This document shows positions 24,518 through 33,333 of a stretch of 64,000 nt of DNA, piece by piece. Each line of letters begins with the position of its first letter. Position 1 is the stretch's first letter. Location: assembly GCF_004785795.1 (NCBI RefSeq), contig NZ_SRRO01000001.1, positions 2,666,001-2,730,000 of the forward strand, written 5' to 3'. The notes under the pieces were generated by a model, which saw only the letters and a program-made list of their open reading frames with translations, searched no databases and was not told the origin of the DNA. The DNA comes from Nocardioides eburneiflavus (GTDB lineage Bacteria; Actinomycetota; Actinomycetes; Propionibacteriales; Nocardioidaceae). Position numbers and translations under genes: made by a program.

Positions 24518-25078
24518 TCAGGCCCGTGCGCGGGACCGCACCCGCGCCACCGCGGCGTCGACCAGCGCGTACATGTCGTCGAACGTCGCGGGCAGGGCGT
24601 CCACGGGCCACCAGCGCACGTCCAGCGACTCCTCGCTCGCGGCGTGGGAGGCACCGGGCTCGGCCGTGGCGAGGAAGCGTACGTCGAGGTGGTGGACGGT
24701 GCCGCGGTCGGAGCAGAACTCCACCGCGTGCTCGTCGAGGCACAACGGGTCGTGGTCGAGCTCGAAGTCGGTGAGCCCGGACTCCTCCTCGAGCTCGCGG
24801 CGCGCACCGGCCGCGAGTGAGCCGTCCCCGGGCTCAAGGTGACCGCCGAAGGCCAGCCACGCGTCGGCCTTGCGATGGTGGTTGAGCAGCACCTGCTCGC
24901 CATCGGGGGAGACGACGATGGCGCCGGCTGTCAGGTGGTCGGGGAAGCAGGACTTCGCCAGTCCGTCGTCGTGGGCGTCCAGGTGGGCCAGGAAGCGGGC
25001 CCGGAGCCCGGCCTGGGCGGGGGAGGGGGCGGGCCAGACGGTCAGGGTCGCGACGGCGCTGGCGTGCGGGAGGCTCAC
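24518..25078 (-). CDS. NUDIX hydrolase
   Basis: A protein of 186 residues. The Nudix box reads GGHLEPGDGSLAAGARRELEEE-like, here GGHLEPGD then AGARRELEEESGL, near residues 75-97. This leaves the metal-binding REXXEE intact. The substrate is not evident; the family cleaves nucleoside diphosphates linked to another group. The GTG start at 25078 overlaps the stop of the upstream DUF2342 gene by 4 bp (GTGA), so the two are translationally coupled. Its stop faces the M6 protease stop 11 bp away. Confidence 0.85.
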   Translation of the reverse strand: MSLPHASAVATLTVWPAPSPAQAGLRARFLAHLDAHDDGLAKSCFPDHLTAGAIVVSPDGEQVLLNHHRKADAWLAFGGHLEPGDGSLAAGARRELEEESGLTDFELDHDPLCLDEHAVEFCSDRGTVHHLDVRFLATAEPGASHAASEESLDVRWWPVDALPATFDDMYALVDAAVARVRSRARA

Positions 25079-26406
25079 GCGGTGGGGCGCTCGTCGCCAC
25101 CGCCGTCGAGCAGGTCGCGCAGACCGGCGTCGAACTCCTCCTCCGACAGCTCGCCGGGCGCCACCGAGTCCTCGCGGAAGCCCAGCGGGTCGTCGAGGTC
25201 GGCGGCCGTCGGCAGCAGGTGTGGCGACATCCACACGCCGTCGCGGGCCTCCGTGCCCTGACGGGTGCGCAGCGATCCCCACAGGGTGGCGGCGTCGCGC
25301 AACCGGCGCGGGCGCAGCTCGAGGCCGACCAGCGTCGCGAAGGTCTGCTCGGCCGGGCCGCCGGCGGCGCGACGGCGGCGTACGGTCTCCTGGAGCTTGG
25401 CCGCGGCCGGCATCCGCTCCGCAGTGGCCTGGCTGACCACCTCGTCGACCCAACCCTCGACCAGCGCGAGGGTGACCTCGAGCTTCTCCAGGGCGGCCTT
25501 CTGGGCGGGGGACGGCTCGGGGTCGAAGAGGCCGCCGGCGAGGGCGTCCTGCATCGCGGCCGGGTTGGTCATGTCGACCTCGCGCAGCTTGGCCTCCATC
25601 CCGGAGGTGTCGAAGTCCATCCCGGCGCCGTACTCGGCGACCGCCCCGATGAGGTGGTCGCGCAGCCACGGCACGCCCGCGAAGAGGCGCTGGTGGGCGG
25701 CCTCGCGCAGCGCGAGGTAGAGGAGCACGTCGTCGGTCGAGACGTCGGGGAGCTCGTCGGCGAAGGCCGTGACGTTGGTGGGCAGCAACGCCGCCCTGCC
25801 GATCGGGCCCAGCGGCAGGCCGATGTCGGAGGCGCTGAGCACGTCGCCGGCGAGGGCGCCGAGCCCGCTGCCCACCTGCGAGGCGACCATCGCTCCGCTG
25901 GCCTTGCCGAGCATCGCCATCAGCGGGCCTGCGAGCTGCCGCATCTCCTCGGGCATCGCCTGGCCCAGCGCCTGGGTCGCGGACCCGGCGATCGGCTCCA
26001 CGAGCACCTTCCAGACCGGGATGGTCTCCACGATCCACTCCGCGCGCGACCACGCGGCGGTGGTCGTCACGCCGGACGGGAACTCGGTGGTGGTGTCGAG
26101 CCAGTGGTCGGCGAGGCGTACGGCGTCGGCGACCGCGCTCGACTGCGCCGCGCTGACGGCGGGGTCGGGCTCCTGCGCGGCGGCGCGGCGGGCGAGGTCG
26201 GTCACGGTGTCCCAGTTGACGGGCCCGTCGTGGGGCGCGAACAGCGACTGCATCTGCGCCATCAGCGCGTTGAGGTCGGGCATGCCGCCACCGGCGCCGA
26301 ACCCGCCCATCTGGGAGAAGATCTGCTCGAAGGGCGTGCCCTTGAACGGGTTGTCGTCGTCGGGGCCCTGACCGGACTGTCCGGGGCCTCCGGGGGTGTC
26401 ACTCAT
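25075..26406 (-). CDS. zincin-like protein, DUF2342 family
   Basis: A protein of 443 residues. The N-terminal 50 residues are Gly/Pro/Asp-rich (MSDTPGGPGQSGQGPDDD). The core has GPIGRAALLPTNV and YLALREAAHQRLFAGVPWL, where a zincin helix HEXXH is expected but reads REAAHQ, so the first zinc histidine is replaced and peptidase activity is doubtful. Families called DUF2342 or F420 biosynthesis-associated proteins share this feature. The gene lies beside moaE and the PDZ-Lon gene, matching the mycobacterial Rv3194c-Rv3195 neighbourhood. It is first in a two-gene operon with the NUDIX gene. Function unknown. Confidence 0.82.
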   Translation of the reverse strand: MSDTPGGPGQSGQGPDDDNPFKGTPFEQIFSQMGGFGAGGGMPDLNALMAQMQSLFAPHDGPVNWDTVTDLARRAAAQEPDPAVSAAQSSAVADAVRLADHWLDTTTEFPSGVTTTAAWSRAEWIVETIPVWKVLVEPIAGSATQALGQAMPEEMRQLAGPLMAMLGKASGAMVASQVGSGLGALAGDVLSASDIGLPLGPIGRAALLPTNVTAFADELPDVSTDDVLLYLALREAAHQRLFAGVPWLRDHLIGAVAEYGAGMDFDTSGMEAKLREVDMTNPAAMQDALAGGLFDPEPSPAQKAALEKLEVTLALVEGWVDEVVSQATAERMPAAAKLQETVRRRRAAGGPAEQTFATLVGLELRPRRLRDAATLWGSLRTRQGTEARDGVWMSPHLLPTAADLDDPLGFREDSVAPGELSEEEFDAGLRDLLDGGGDERPTA

Positions 26407-26453
26407 GGCATCCACGGTACTCACCGCGCCCAGCACGGGCACCCCTCCTCTCC

Positions 26454-26459
26454 TAGACT
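26454..26459 (+). promoter_or_regulatory. -10 element of moaE
   Basis: TAGACT lies 7 nt before the GTG at 26467. Confidence 0.5.
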
Positions 26460-26466
26460 CGGCCGG

Positions 26467-26892
26467 GTGACCGATCCCGTACGCCTCGTCGACATCCGCG
26501 ACACGCCGCTCGACGTCACCGAGGTCGTCGACGCGCTCGGCGACGACGGCGCCGGCGGCCTCACCCTCTTCATCGGCCAGGTCCGCGACCACGACGGCGG
26601 CAAGGGCGTGACCGCGCTGGACTACTCCGCCCACCCGACCGCGCTCGCGCGCCTCGAGGACGTCTGCCGGCGGGTGGCCGCGGAGCACGACGTACGCGGC
26701 GTGGCCGCCGTGCACCGCGTCGGCGAGCTGCGGATCGGCGACCTCGCGGTGGTCGTCGCGACCACGGCCGCGCACCGCGGTGACGCGTTCGCGGCGTCGC
26801 GTGCCCTGATCGACACCCTCAAGGCCGAGGTGCCCATCTGGAAGCACCAGGTCTTCGACGACCGGACCGAGGAGTGGGTCGGCACGCCGTAG
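26467..26892 (+). CDS. moaE: molybdopterin synthase catalytic subunit
   Basis: A protein of 141 residues. LTLFIGQVRDHDGGKGV is the family's N-terminal signature. AAVHRVGELRIGDLAVVVA and HRGDAFAASRALIDTLKAEVPIWK carry the conserved residues, including the catalytic Lys in VPIWKHQ. The enzyme transfers sulfur from MoaD thiocarboxylate to precursor Z, forming molybdopterin. No other molybdenum-cofactor gene is in the window, so moaD and the rest must lie elsewhere. The GTG start follows a leaderless promoter. Confidence 0.92.
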   Translation: MTDPVRLVDIRDTPLDVTEVVDALGDDGAGGLTLFIGQVRDHDGGKGVTALDYSAHPTALARLEDVCRRVAAEHDVRGVAAVHRVGELRIGDLAVVVATTAAHRGDAFAASRALIDTLKAEVPIWKHQVFDDRTEEWVGTP

Positions 26893-26922
26893 GGCCTCCC
26901 TGTTCCTGTGCGCCCACGCGCC

Positions 26923-26928
26923 TAGGCT
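26923..26928 (+). promoter_or_regulatory. -10 element of the 86-residue protein gene
   Basis: TAGGCT lies 6 nt before the GTG at 26935. Confidence 0.5.
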
Positions 26929-26934
26929 CGGCGC

Positions 26935-27195
26935 GTGGAGATCCTGCTCTGGCTCGTCCCGTCGGCCGTCGTCACCGCCGCCGCGATGGCGTGGGTGTCG
27001 TGGGCCGGGCGCGACGGCCGCGGCGAGGTCGACCGCGACGTCGCCGTACAGCGGCTCGGCAAGGCCCTCGGCAAGGACCTGCCGGCCGGCACGCGGCGTA
27101 CGTCCCCTCCGCTCCGCGACCGCAGCACGGGCATCGCCGTGCGACCCAGCCACGGCGCCGGTGCCGACCGCGGTGCCTCCCGTCGGGCGGGCTGA
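26935..27195 (+). CDS. small membrane-anchored hypothetical protein
   Basis: An 86-residue protein with one N-terminal membrane segment (ILLWLVPSAVVTAAAMAWVSW split around residues 3-23). The cytosolic tail is charged, with RDVAVQRLGKALGKDLP near 35-52, and ends in an Arg/Ser/Gly-rich disordered stretch. No domain is recognised. It sits between moaE and the PDZ-Lon gene. Coding is supported by the leaderless promoter at the GTG and by the membrane-helix start. Confidence 0.65.
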   Translation: MEILLWLVPSAVVTAAAMAWVSWAGRDGRGEVDRDVAVQRLGKALGKDLPAGTRRTSPPLRDRSTGIAVRPSHGAGADRGASRRAG

Positions 27196-27276
27196 GGCGC
27201 TGGCCGGGACGACGGCGGACGGGCCGGGTGTCGGCTGGGTGCCGGTGAGTTGCTGCCGTTTGAGAGAGTTGCGTCC

Positions 27277-28329
27277 ATGAGTCAGCGGACCGGGGCGGGT
27301 TTGGTCGCGCTGTGCCTGCTGGCGGTGCTGTGGGCGACCGCCGTGTTCGTGCCGCTGCCCTACGTCACCTACTACCCCGGGCCGACCGTCGACATCCTCG
27401 CCGAGTCCGACGGCGACGAGATCGTGCAGGTCGCCGGGCGCGAGGCCTACTACGACGACGGCGAGCTGCGGATGACGACCGTCTACGTCAGCACCCCGCA
27501 GGAGGACGTCACCCTGCCCGAGCTGCTGCGCGCCTACTTCGACCCCGACGCGGCCGTGTGGCCGCGGTCGTCGATCTATGCGCCCGACGAGACCGACGAG
27601 TCGAGCGACCGCGAGTCCGAGGCCGCGATGGTGTCCTCGCAGGACACCGCCGTGGCGGCCGCCCTCACCGAGCTCGGCGAGGAGGTCGACCCAGTCGTCG
27701 AGGTCGTCAGCGTCACTCCCGGACTCCCGGCCGACGGCCGGCTCGAGGTGCGCGACCGGCTGCTCCGGGTCGACGGCGCCGAGATCGCCGACGCCCAGGA
27801 CGTCGTCGACGCCGTGGACGCGGCCGCCGAGGGCGAGGCGCTGACCTTCCTCGTACGCCGGGGCGGGGAGGACGTGAGCGTCGACGTCACGCCGGAGGAG
27901 GTCGACGGCGACCTCCGCATCGGGATCACGCCGGGGATCGGCTTCGACTTCCCCTTCCGGGTCAGCGTCGACATCTCCGACAACATCGGCGGTCCGAGCG
28001 CCGGACTGATGATGTCCCTCGCGATCTACGACACGCTGACCCCGGGGTCGATCACGGGCGGCGCCGACATCGCCGGCACCGGCACCATCACCCCGGCCGG
28101 CGAGGTCGGCCCCATCGGCGGGATCCAGCAGAAGATCGCCGCCGCCCGCGACGCCGGCGCCGAGCTCTTCCTCGTGCCCGCCGACAACTGCGACGGCATC
28201 GGGGGAGTGGACCCCGGCGACATGCGCCTGGCCCGGACGACCACGATGCACCGCGCCGTCGAGACCCTGGCCGACTGGGTCGCCGACCCCGACACCGAGC
28301 TCCCCACCTGTGAGGACACCGCGTCATGA
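27277..28329 (+). CDS. membrane-anchored PDZ domain/Lon-like serine protease (YlbL family)
   Basis: A protein of 350 residues. An N-terminal membrane anchor (GLVALCLLAVLWATAVFV, residues 8-25) precedes VPLPYVTYYPGPT, a signature of the YlbL/SdrC-type family. A PDZ domain (about 130-215, with DGRLEVRDRLLRVDG) leads to a Lon-type proteolytic domain with the catalytic Ser in IGGPSAGLMMSL and the Lys in GGIQQKIAAAR. It should cleave proteins on the outer face of the membrane, without an ATPase. The next gene starts inside its stop codon (ATGA). The same order, PDZ-Lon before UPF0182, is found in mycobacteria. Confidence 0.9.
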   Translation: MSQRTGAGLVALCLLAVLWATAVFVPLPYVTYYPGPTVDILAESDGDEIVQVAGREAYYDDGELRMTTVYVSTPQEDVTLPELLRAYFDPDAAVWPRSSIYAPDETDESSDRESEAAMVSSQDTAVAAALTELGEEVDPVVEVVSVTPGLPADGRLEVRDRLLRVDGAEIADAQDVVDAVDAAAEGEALTFLVRRGGEDVSVDVTPEEVDGDLRIGITPGIGFDFPFRVSVDISDNIGGPSAGLMMSLAIYDTLTPGSITGGADIAGTGTITPAGEVGPIGGIQQKIAAARDAGAELFLVPADNCDGIGGVDPGDMRLARTTTMHRAVETLADWVADPDTELPTCEDTAS

Positions 28330-28901
28330 CCGAGCTGCCCGACCAGCCCCTGCCCGAGGACCCGGCCCTCGCGGCGGCCGTCCTCGAGATCGAGGCGCAC
28401 GTCGCCCAGGACGGCTGGGACCAGCCGGCGCGCCTCTACGCCCTCGTCGACACCGCGACGCTCGTCGCGCAGGAGCCGGCGCTCGCGGCGGCGATGTCGA
28501 TCGACGGCCCGGGCGACGAGGGGTCGTTCACGCCGATCGAGCAGGACGGGCTGCCGCCCGGCCAGGCCCTCGAGGCGGCGCTCCACACGATCGCGTGGCC
28601 CGACAGCGTGACTGGGTGCGCCGCCGTGATCGAGCGGCTCGTGCTGCCTCCCGGCACCGACGACGACATCCCGGACGACCCGACCGCCGCCGAGCTCTTC
28701 GCCCGCGAGCACCCCGACCGGCAGGAGGTGCGGATGGTCGCCGGTGCGACCCGCGCCGGCGCGTCCTACTGCGCCCTGCGCCTGCGCGCCCACGACGACG
28801 AGCAGTCCGTGGTCAACGGCACCGAGCTGGTGCCCGGTCTGCTCGAGCTCCTCCACGCGACGTTGCACGACCCCCAGACCCGCCCCGACGAGAACCCCTG
28901 A
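28326..28901 (+). CDS. PPA1309 family protein
   Basis: A protein of 191 residues, acidic and rich in Ala, Pro and Leu, with no membrane segment. WPDSVTGCAAVIERLVLPP and REHPDRQEVRMVAGATRAGASYCALRLR are the conserved blocks of the actinobacterial PPA1309 family, whose function is unknown. It overlaps the protease gene by 4 bp and is followed 7 nt later by the UPF0182 gene, so the three genes almost certainly form one transcript. Confidence 0.85.
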   Translation: MTELPDQPLPEDPALAAAVLEIEAHVAQDGWDQPARLYALVDTATLVAQEPALAAAMSIDGPGDEGSFTPIEQDGLPPGQALEAALHTIAWPDSVTGCAAVIERLVLPPGTDDDIPDDPTAAELFAREHPDRQEVRMVAGATRAGASYCALRLRAHDDEQSVVNGTELVPGLLELLHATLHDPQTRPDENP

Positions 28902-28908
28902 GCAGGCC

Positions 28909-31900
28909 ATGAGCAATCCCTTCGATCGACCCAGCGGACCCGACGGACCGAGTGGCCCCAAGCGACCCGGTGGGTCCGGCGGCCCCGGCGGTCCCGCTGG
29001 CGGTGGGGGCGCCCGGCCCGCCGTCGCCTCGCGCCGCCCGGGCGCCCTGGTGATCACCGCGATCATCCTCGTGCTCGCCTTCATGCTGCTCAGCGGCTTC
29101 GCGTCCTTCTGGACCGAGCGCCTGTGGTTCGGCTCGGTCGGCTTCCAGGACGTCTTCACCACGCTGCTCCTGACCCGCATCGGCCTGTTCCTGGTCTTCG
29201 CCGGCCTGATGGCCGCCACGGTGGCGACCGCGATGGCGCTCGCCTACCGCTTCCGGCCGGTGCTGTTCCCGGGCATGCCGGGGCTGCCCGACGACGGGAT
29301 GGACCGCTACCGCGAGCTCCTCGCGCCCCGGATGGGATGGGTCATCGCGGGCGCCTCGTTGCTCATGGGCCTGTTCGCCGGCGCCTCGGCGTCGGGCCAG
29401 TGGCGCAGCTACTCGCTGTGGCGCCACTCGCAGACCTTCGGCACCACGGACCGTTACTTCGAGAAGGACGTCGGCTTCTACGTCTTCGACCTGCCCTTCT
29501 GGCACTACATCGTCGACTACGTGATGGCGCTCGCCGTGGTCGGGCTCATCGCCTCGATCCTGATGAACTACCTCTTCGGCGGGATCCGGCTCTCGGCCCG
29601 CCCGGGTGAGCGCCTCACCAGCGCCGCGCAGATCCAGGTCTCCGCCCTGCTGGCCGTCTTCGTGCTCGCCAAGGCGGTCGACTACTGGCTCGACCGCTTC
29701 GACCTGGTCACCAACTCCGGCTCGATCTTCACCGGCATGGGCTACACCGACGAGAAGGCGGTGCTGCCGGCCAAGGAGATCCTCGCCGGCATCGCGATCG
29801 TGTGCGGCCTGCTCTTCCTCGCCAACATCTGGCGACGCACGTGGTTGCTGCCGTCGGTGGGCGTGGCGCTCTTCGCGCTCTCGGCGATCATCCTCGGGCT
29901 GATCGTGCCGACGGTGGTCCAGGCGATCCGGGTCAACCCCAACGTCCCGGACCGCGAGGGCCCGTACATCAAGGCCAACATCGACGCGACCCGGGCGGCC
30001 TACCAGCTCGACCAGATCGACGTTCGCAACGTCGGCGGCACGGCCGTGACCGAGGACGGCCGTCTCGAGGCGCTGGACGGGATGACCGACGGCATCCCGC
30101 TGGTCGACCCGCAGATCGTCAGCGAGATCTTCGAGCAGCAGCAACAGGTCCGCGCCTACTACTCCGTCCCCAACGTGCTCGACGTCGACCGCTACGAGAT
30201 CGACGGCACGGACCGCGCCGTCGTGCTCGGCGTGCGCGAGCTCGACCAGAGCGGGCTCGCGGAGAACGACCAGAACTGGTCCAACCTGCACACCGCGTAC
30301 ACGCACGGCAACGGCGTGATCGCCGCCTTCGCCAACCAGCGTCCCGAGGACGACTCCACCCAGCAGACGGGCATCCAGTGGGCCGAGGGGGCGGAGGCCG
30401 ACGAGAACACCCTGTCCCGCCTGGCCGGCGAGGACGGCTACGAGACCAGGGTCTACTTCGGTGAGCAGAGCCCGTCGTACAGCATCGTCGGCCTCGACCC
30501 CGACGGCGGTCCCGTGGAGTTCGACCTGCCGCGGGGCGACCGCAGCGAGGAGGACGTCGCCACGACGTACGACGGTGAGGCGGGGGTGAAGATCGGCAAC
30601 GTCTTCACGCAGCTGCTCTACGCCGTGCGCTTCGGCGAGCCCAACCTGATCCTGTCGAGCCGCGTGCACGAGAACTCGAAGATCCTCTACGACCGCAACC
30701 CGCGCCAGATGGTGGAGAAGGTCGCCCCGTGGCTGACGGTCGACTCCGACCCCTACCCCGCGGTCGTCGACGGACGGATCCAATGGATCCTCGACGGCTA
30801 CACCGTCACCGACAAGTACCCGCTCTCGCAGCGCGAGTCGCTCGAGGAGATGACCGACGACTCCCTGCAGGAGAACACCGGCTTCCAGACGCTGCCGACC
30901 GACGAGATCAACTACCTCCGCAACTCGGTCAAGGCGACGGTCGACGCCTACGACGGCACCGTCTCCCTCTACGAGTGGGACGAGGAGGACCCGATCCTCA
31001 AGGCGTGGACCGAGGTCTTCCCCGACGTCGTGCAGCCCAAGGAGGACATCCCCGACGCGCTCGAGGAGCACCTCCGGTATCCCGAGGACCTGTTCAAGGC
31101 CCAGCGCTTCCAGTTCCAGCGCTACCACGAGACCTCGGCGTCGGCCTGGTTCGAGGGATCGAGCCGGTGGGAGGTCCCCAGCGACCCGCAGAGCCCCAAC
31201 CGCCTGCAGCCGCCGTACCGCCTCTTCACCGACACCGGTGAGGGCGAGACGTGGTCGCTGACGTCGGTCTACGTGCCGCGCGACAAGGAGAACAACCTGG
31301 CCTCCTACATGGCGGTCAACAGCGACGCGACGACCGACGACTACGGCAAGGTGTCGGTGCTGGAGCTGCCCAACGAGCCGACCGGCGGGCCGCTGCAGAT
31401 CGCCAACACGTTCGCCACCAACGAGGACGTCAGCCAGGCCCTGCTGCCCTACACGACCGGTGACGCCGACCGCGTGCCCGGAAACCTGTTGACCGTGCCG
31501 ATCGGCGACCAGTTCATGTACGTCCAGCCGGTCTACACGCGCCGCGCAGGAGAGTCGAACTTCCCGATCCTGCGCTTCGTGCTCGTCTCGTACGAGAACC
31601 GTGTCGGCATCGGCACCACCCTGGCCGCTGCCATCGAGGACGCGCTGACCTCCGACTCGTCGACGGACGGCACGGGTGAGGAACCCACCGAGGAGCCGAC
31701 AGAGGAGCCCACCGAGGAGCCCACCGAGGAGCCCACCGAGGAGCCGACGAACACGCCGGGGGAGAACCCCACCCCCGGTGGTGACGCCACCGTCGAGGAG
31801 CTGCTCCGCCAGGCCGAGGCCAAGTTCGCCCAGGCCGACGCGGCGCAGCAGGCCGGCGACACGGTGCGCTGGGCACGCCTGATGGAGGAGGGCCGCGATC

Positions 31901-31932
31901 TGGTCGAGCAGGCGGTGCGCCAGCTCGGCTGA
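28909..31932 (+). CDS. UPF0182 family integral membrane protein
   Basis: A protein of 1007 residues. The first 45 residues are Gly/Pro/Ser-rich and cytosolic. About seven membrane helices follow up to residue 340 (for example ALVITAIILVLAFMLLSGF and SALLAVFVLAKAVDYWL). A large extracytoplasmic domain then runs to about 915, with conserved blocks such as NFTAYTHG-like LHTAYTHGNGV, YFGEQSPSYSIVG, KIGNVFTQLLYAVRFGE and RMVEKVAPWL-like QMVEKVAPWL. The tail has six EEPT repeats and a coiled, Ala/Glu-rich end. The family is widespread in actinobacteria, and its role is unknown. It is the last gene of the protease-PPA1309 operon. Confidence 0.9.
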   Translation: MSNPFDRPSGPDGPSGPKRPGGSGGPGGPAGGGGARPAVASRRPGALVITAIILVLAFMLLSGFASFWTERLWFGSVGFQDVFTTLLLTRIGLFLVFAGLMAATVATAMALAYRFRPVLFPGMPGLPDDGMDRYRELLAPRMGWVIAGASLLMGLFAGASASGQWRSYSLWRHSQTFGTTDRYFEKDVGFYVFDLPFWHYIVDYVMALAVVGLIASILMNYLFGGIRLSARPGERLTSAAQIQVSALLAVFVLAKAVDYWLDRFDLVTNSGSIFTGMGYTDEKAVLPAKEILAGIAIVCGLLFLANIWRRTWLLPSVGVALFALSAIILGLIVPTVVQAIRVNPNVPDREGPYIKANIDATRAAYQLDQIDVRNVGGTAVTEDGRLEALDGMTDGIPLVDPQIVSEIFEQQQQVRAYYSVPNVLDVDRYEIDGTDRAVVLGVRELDQSGLAENDQNWSNLHTAYTHGNGVIAAFANQRPEDDSTQQTGIQWAEGAEADENTLSRLAGEDGYETRVYFGEQSPSYSIVGLDPDGGPVEFDLPRGDRSEEDVATTYDGEAGVKIGNVFTQLLYAVRFGEPNLILSSRVHENSKILYDRNPRQMVEKVAPWLTVDSDPYPAVVDGRIQWILDGYTVTDKYPLSQRESLEEMTDDSLQENTGFQTLPTDEINYLRNSVKATVDAYDGTVSLYEWDEEDPILKAWTEVFPDVVQPKEDIPDALEEHLRYPEDLFKAQRFQFQRYHETSASAWFEGSSRWEVPSDPQSPNRLQPPYRLFTDTGEGETWSLTSVYVPRDKENNLASYMAVNSDATTDDYGKVSVLELPNEPTGGPLQIANTFATNEDVSQALLPYTTGDADRVPGNLLTVPIGDQFMYVQPVYTRRAGESNFPILRFVLVSYENRVGIGTTLAAAIEDALTSDSSTDGTGEEPTEEPTEEPTEEPTEEPTEEPTNTPGENPTPGGDATVEELLRQAEAKFAQADAAQQAGDTVRWARLMEEGRDLVEQAVRQLG
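31678..31749 (+). repeat. six 12-bp units encoding EEPT
   Basis: Six in-frame copies of GAGGAGCCCACC, with silent variants in units 1, 2 and 6, encode an acidic proline-rich linker near the C-terminus of the UPF0182 protein. Copy number may vary between strains. Confidence 0.9.
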
Positions 31933-31939
31933 CCCCGAT

Positions 31940-31968
31940 TTGGGCTCTGCGGACCACCCCTGTAATGT
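31940..31968 (+). promoter_or_regulatory. promoter of the initiator tRNA gene
   Basis: TTGGGC (31940-31945) and TAATGT (31963-31968) are separated by exactly 17 bp. The tRNA begins 12 bp further on. Confidence 0.65.
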
Positions 31969-31980
31969 TCTGTTCACCGA

Positions 31981-32054
31981 CGCGGGGTGGAGCAGCTCGG
32001 TAGCTCGCTGGGCTCATAACCCAGAGGTCGCAGGTTCAAATCCTGCCCCCGCTA
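31981..32054 (+). tRNA. initiator tRNA-Met (CAT anticodon)
   Basis: The 74-nt gene folds into a full cloverleaf. Acceptor CGCGGGG pairs with CCCCGCT except at 1-72, where C faces T; this mismatch marks initiator tRNAs. The anticodon stem CTGGG/CCCAG has the three G-C pairs needed for the ribosomal P site, around loop CTCATAA with anticodon CAT. The T arm is GCAGG-TTCAAAT-CCTGC. The 3' CCA is not encoded (CTACAAAT follows). It marks the border between conserved backbone and the catabolic island. Confidence 0.95.
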
Positions 32055-32060
32055 CAAATC

Positions 32061-32097
32061 CGAGAGGCCCTCACAGTCTGACTGTGAGGGCCTCTCG
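32061..32097. terminator. tRNA terminator hairpin
   Basis: CGAGAGGCCCTCACAGT (32061-32077) pairs perfectly with its complement at 32081-32097 around loop CTG, 6 nt after the tRNA. It also lies beyond the end of the leftward catabolic operon and could serve both strands. Confidence 0.8.
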
Positions 32098-32186
32098 CAT
32101 GTGCGCAACCATGTGGCGGGGGACTGCAACGACGCGTGTGACAGGCATCGCGTGTTCGATCGTCGCGAAGAATCCTGGCGTGCTGA

Positions 32187-33333
32187 TCACAGACCGAGGT
32201 CCCGGCCGATGAGCTCCTTCATGATCTCGTTGGACCCGGCCCAGATCTTGGTGACGCGGGCGTCTCGCCAGGCGCGGGCGACGCGGTACTCGTTCATGAA
32301 GCCGTAGCCGCCGTGGAGCTGCACGCAGTGGTCCAGGACGGTGTTCTGGACCTCGGAGGAGTACCACTTGGCCTTGGCTGCGTCCGCCGGGGTCAGATCG
32401 CCCTCGTTGTGGGCGAGCACGCACAGATCGAGGTAGCCCTCGACGACCTCGATCTGCGTGAAGAGCTCTGCAAGGAGGAACTTGTTGTGCTGGAACCGGC
32501 CGACTGACTGCCCGAACGCTTGGCGTTCCTTCGTGTACTCGAGGGTCTCGTGGAGGATCTGCTTGGCGTGCGCGACGTTGGAGACGGCGCACCCCAGTCG
32601 CTCCTGGGGCAGCTTCTCCATCATGTGCATGAAACCCATGTTGAGCTCGCCGATGATCTCCGCGTCCGTGAGGCGCACGTTGTCGAAGAACAGCTCTGCG
32701 GTGTCGGACTCGTCCTGGCCGACCTTGTCCAGCTTCCTACCCCGCACGAAGCCCGGGCTGTCCGCCTCGATCGCGAAGTGCGTGATGCCCTTGGCACCCT
32801 TCCCGGGGTCGGTGCGTACTGCCGTGATGACGAGGTCGGCGGAGTAGCCGTTGGTGATGAACGTCTTCGAGCCGTTGATGATCCACTCGTCGCCATCCCG
32901 CACCGCTGTCGTCCTGAGCGCGCCCAGGTCTGAGCCGCCGGACGGCTCTGTCATGCCGATGGCGAGGAGCGTCTGACCCGAACAGACACCGGGTAGCCAC
33001 CGCTGCTTCTGCTCCTCCGTGCCGAGGTCGACGAGGTCGGGCGCTGCAATGTCCGCGTGGATGCCCCAGCACGAACCCAAGGCCGCGTTGACGCGGTTCA
33101 GCTCTTCGAGGACGACGGCGTTGAAGCGGTAGTCCCCAAGCGTGGACGCCGCCGTGGGCTTCTGGGACTTCGAGGCCGAGGAGCCCCTGCTCGCCGGCCG
33201 CGAGCCACATCCCACGGTCCACCTGCTTGTTCGCAGCGTGCTCGTCGACGTACGGCGACACCGACCGCTGCACGAACTCCCGTACGGACGAGCGGAACGC
33301 CTCGTGGTCGTCGTCGTACAGGCGGCGCTTCAC
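32187..33333 (-). pseudogene. acyl-CoA dehydrogenase, frameshifted
   Basis: The N-terminal part starts at GTG 33333 (MKRRLYDDDHEAFRSSVREF) and reads to VPEAHGGVHAWG. The rest lies in another frame from about 33134, as GDYRFNAVVLEELNRVN, and continues through AIGMTEPSGGSDL, SKTFITNGYSADLV, the catalytic-base region and QLHGGYGFMNEYRVAR to the normal C-terminus. The two parts join at a run of four C (33134-33137), so a one-base change explains the break. Otherwise the protein would be about 380 residues and complete, an FAD enzyme making enoyl-CoA from acyl-CoA. A sequencing error cannot be excluded. Its start overlaps the stop of the upstream 81-residue gene by 4 bp. Confidence 0.8.

Noticed and set aside
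31678..31749. EEPT-coding repeats as a mobile or CRISPR-like array
   Set aside because: They are in-frame 12-bp codon repeats within a protein tail, without spacers.
28813..31977. 1054-codon minus-strand frame opposite the UPF0182 gene
   Set aside because: Valine/leucine/arginine shadow composition with no domain; the plus-strand gene is a clear family member.
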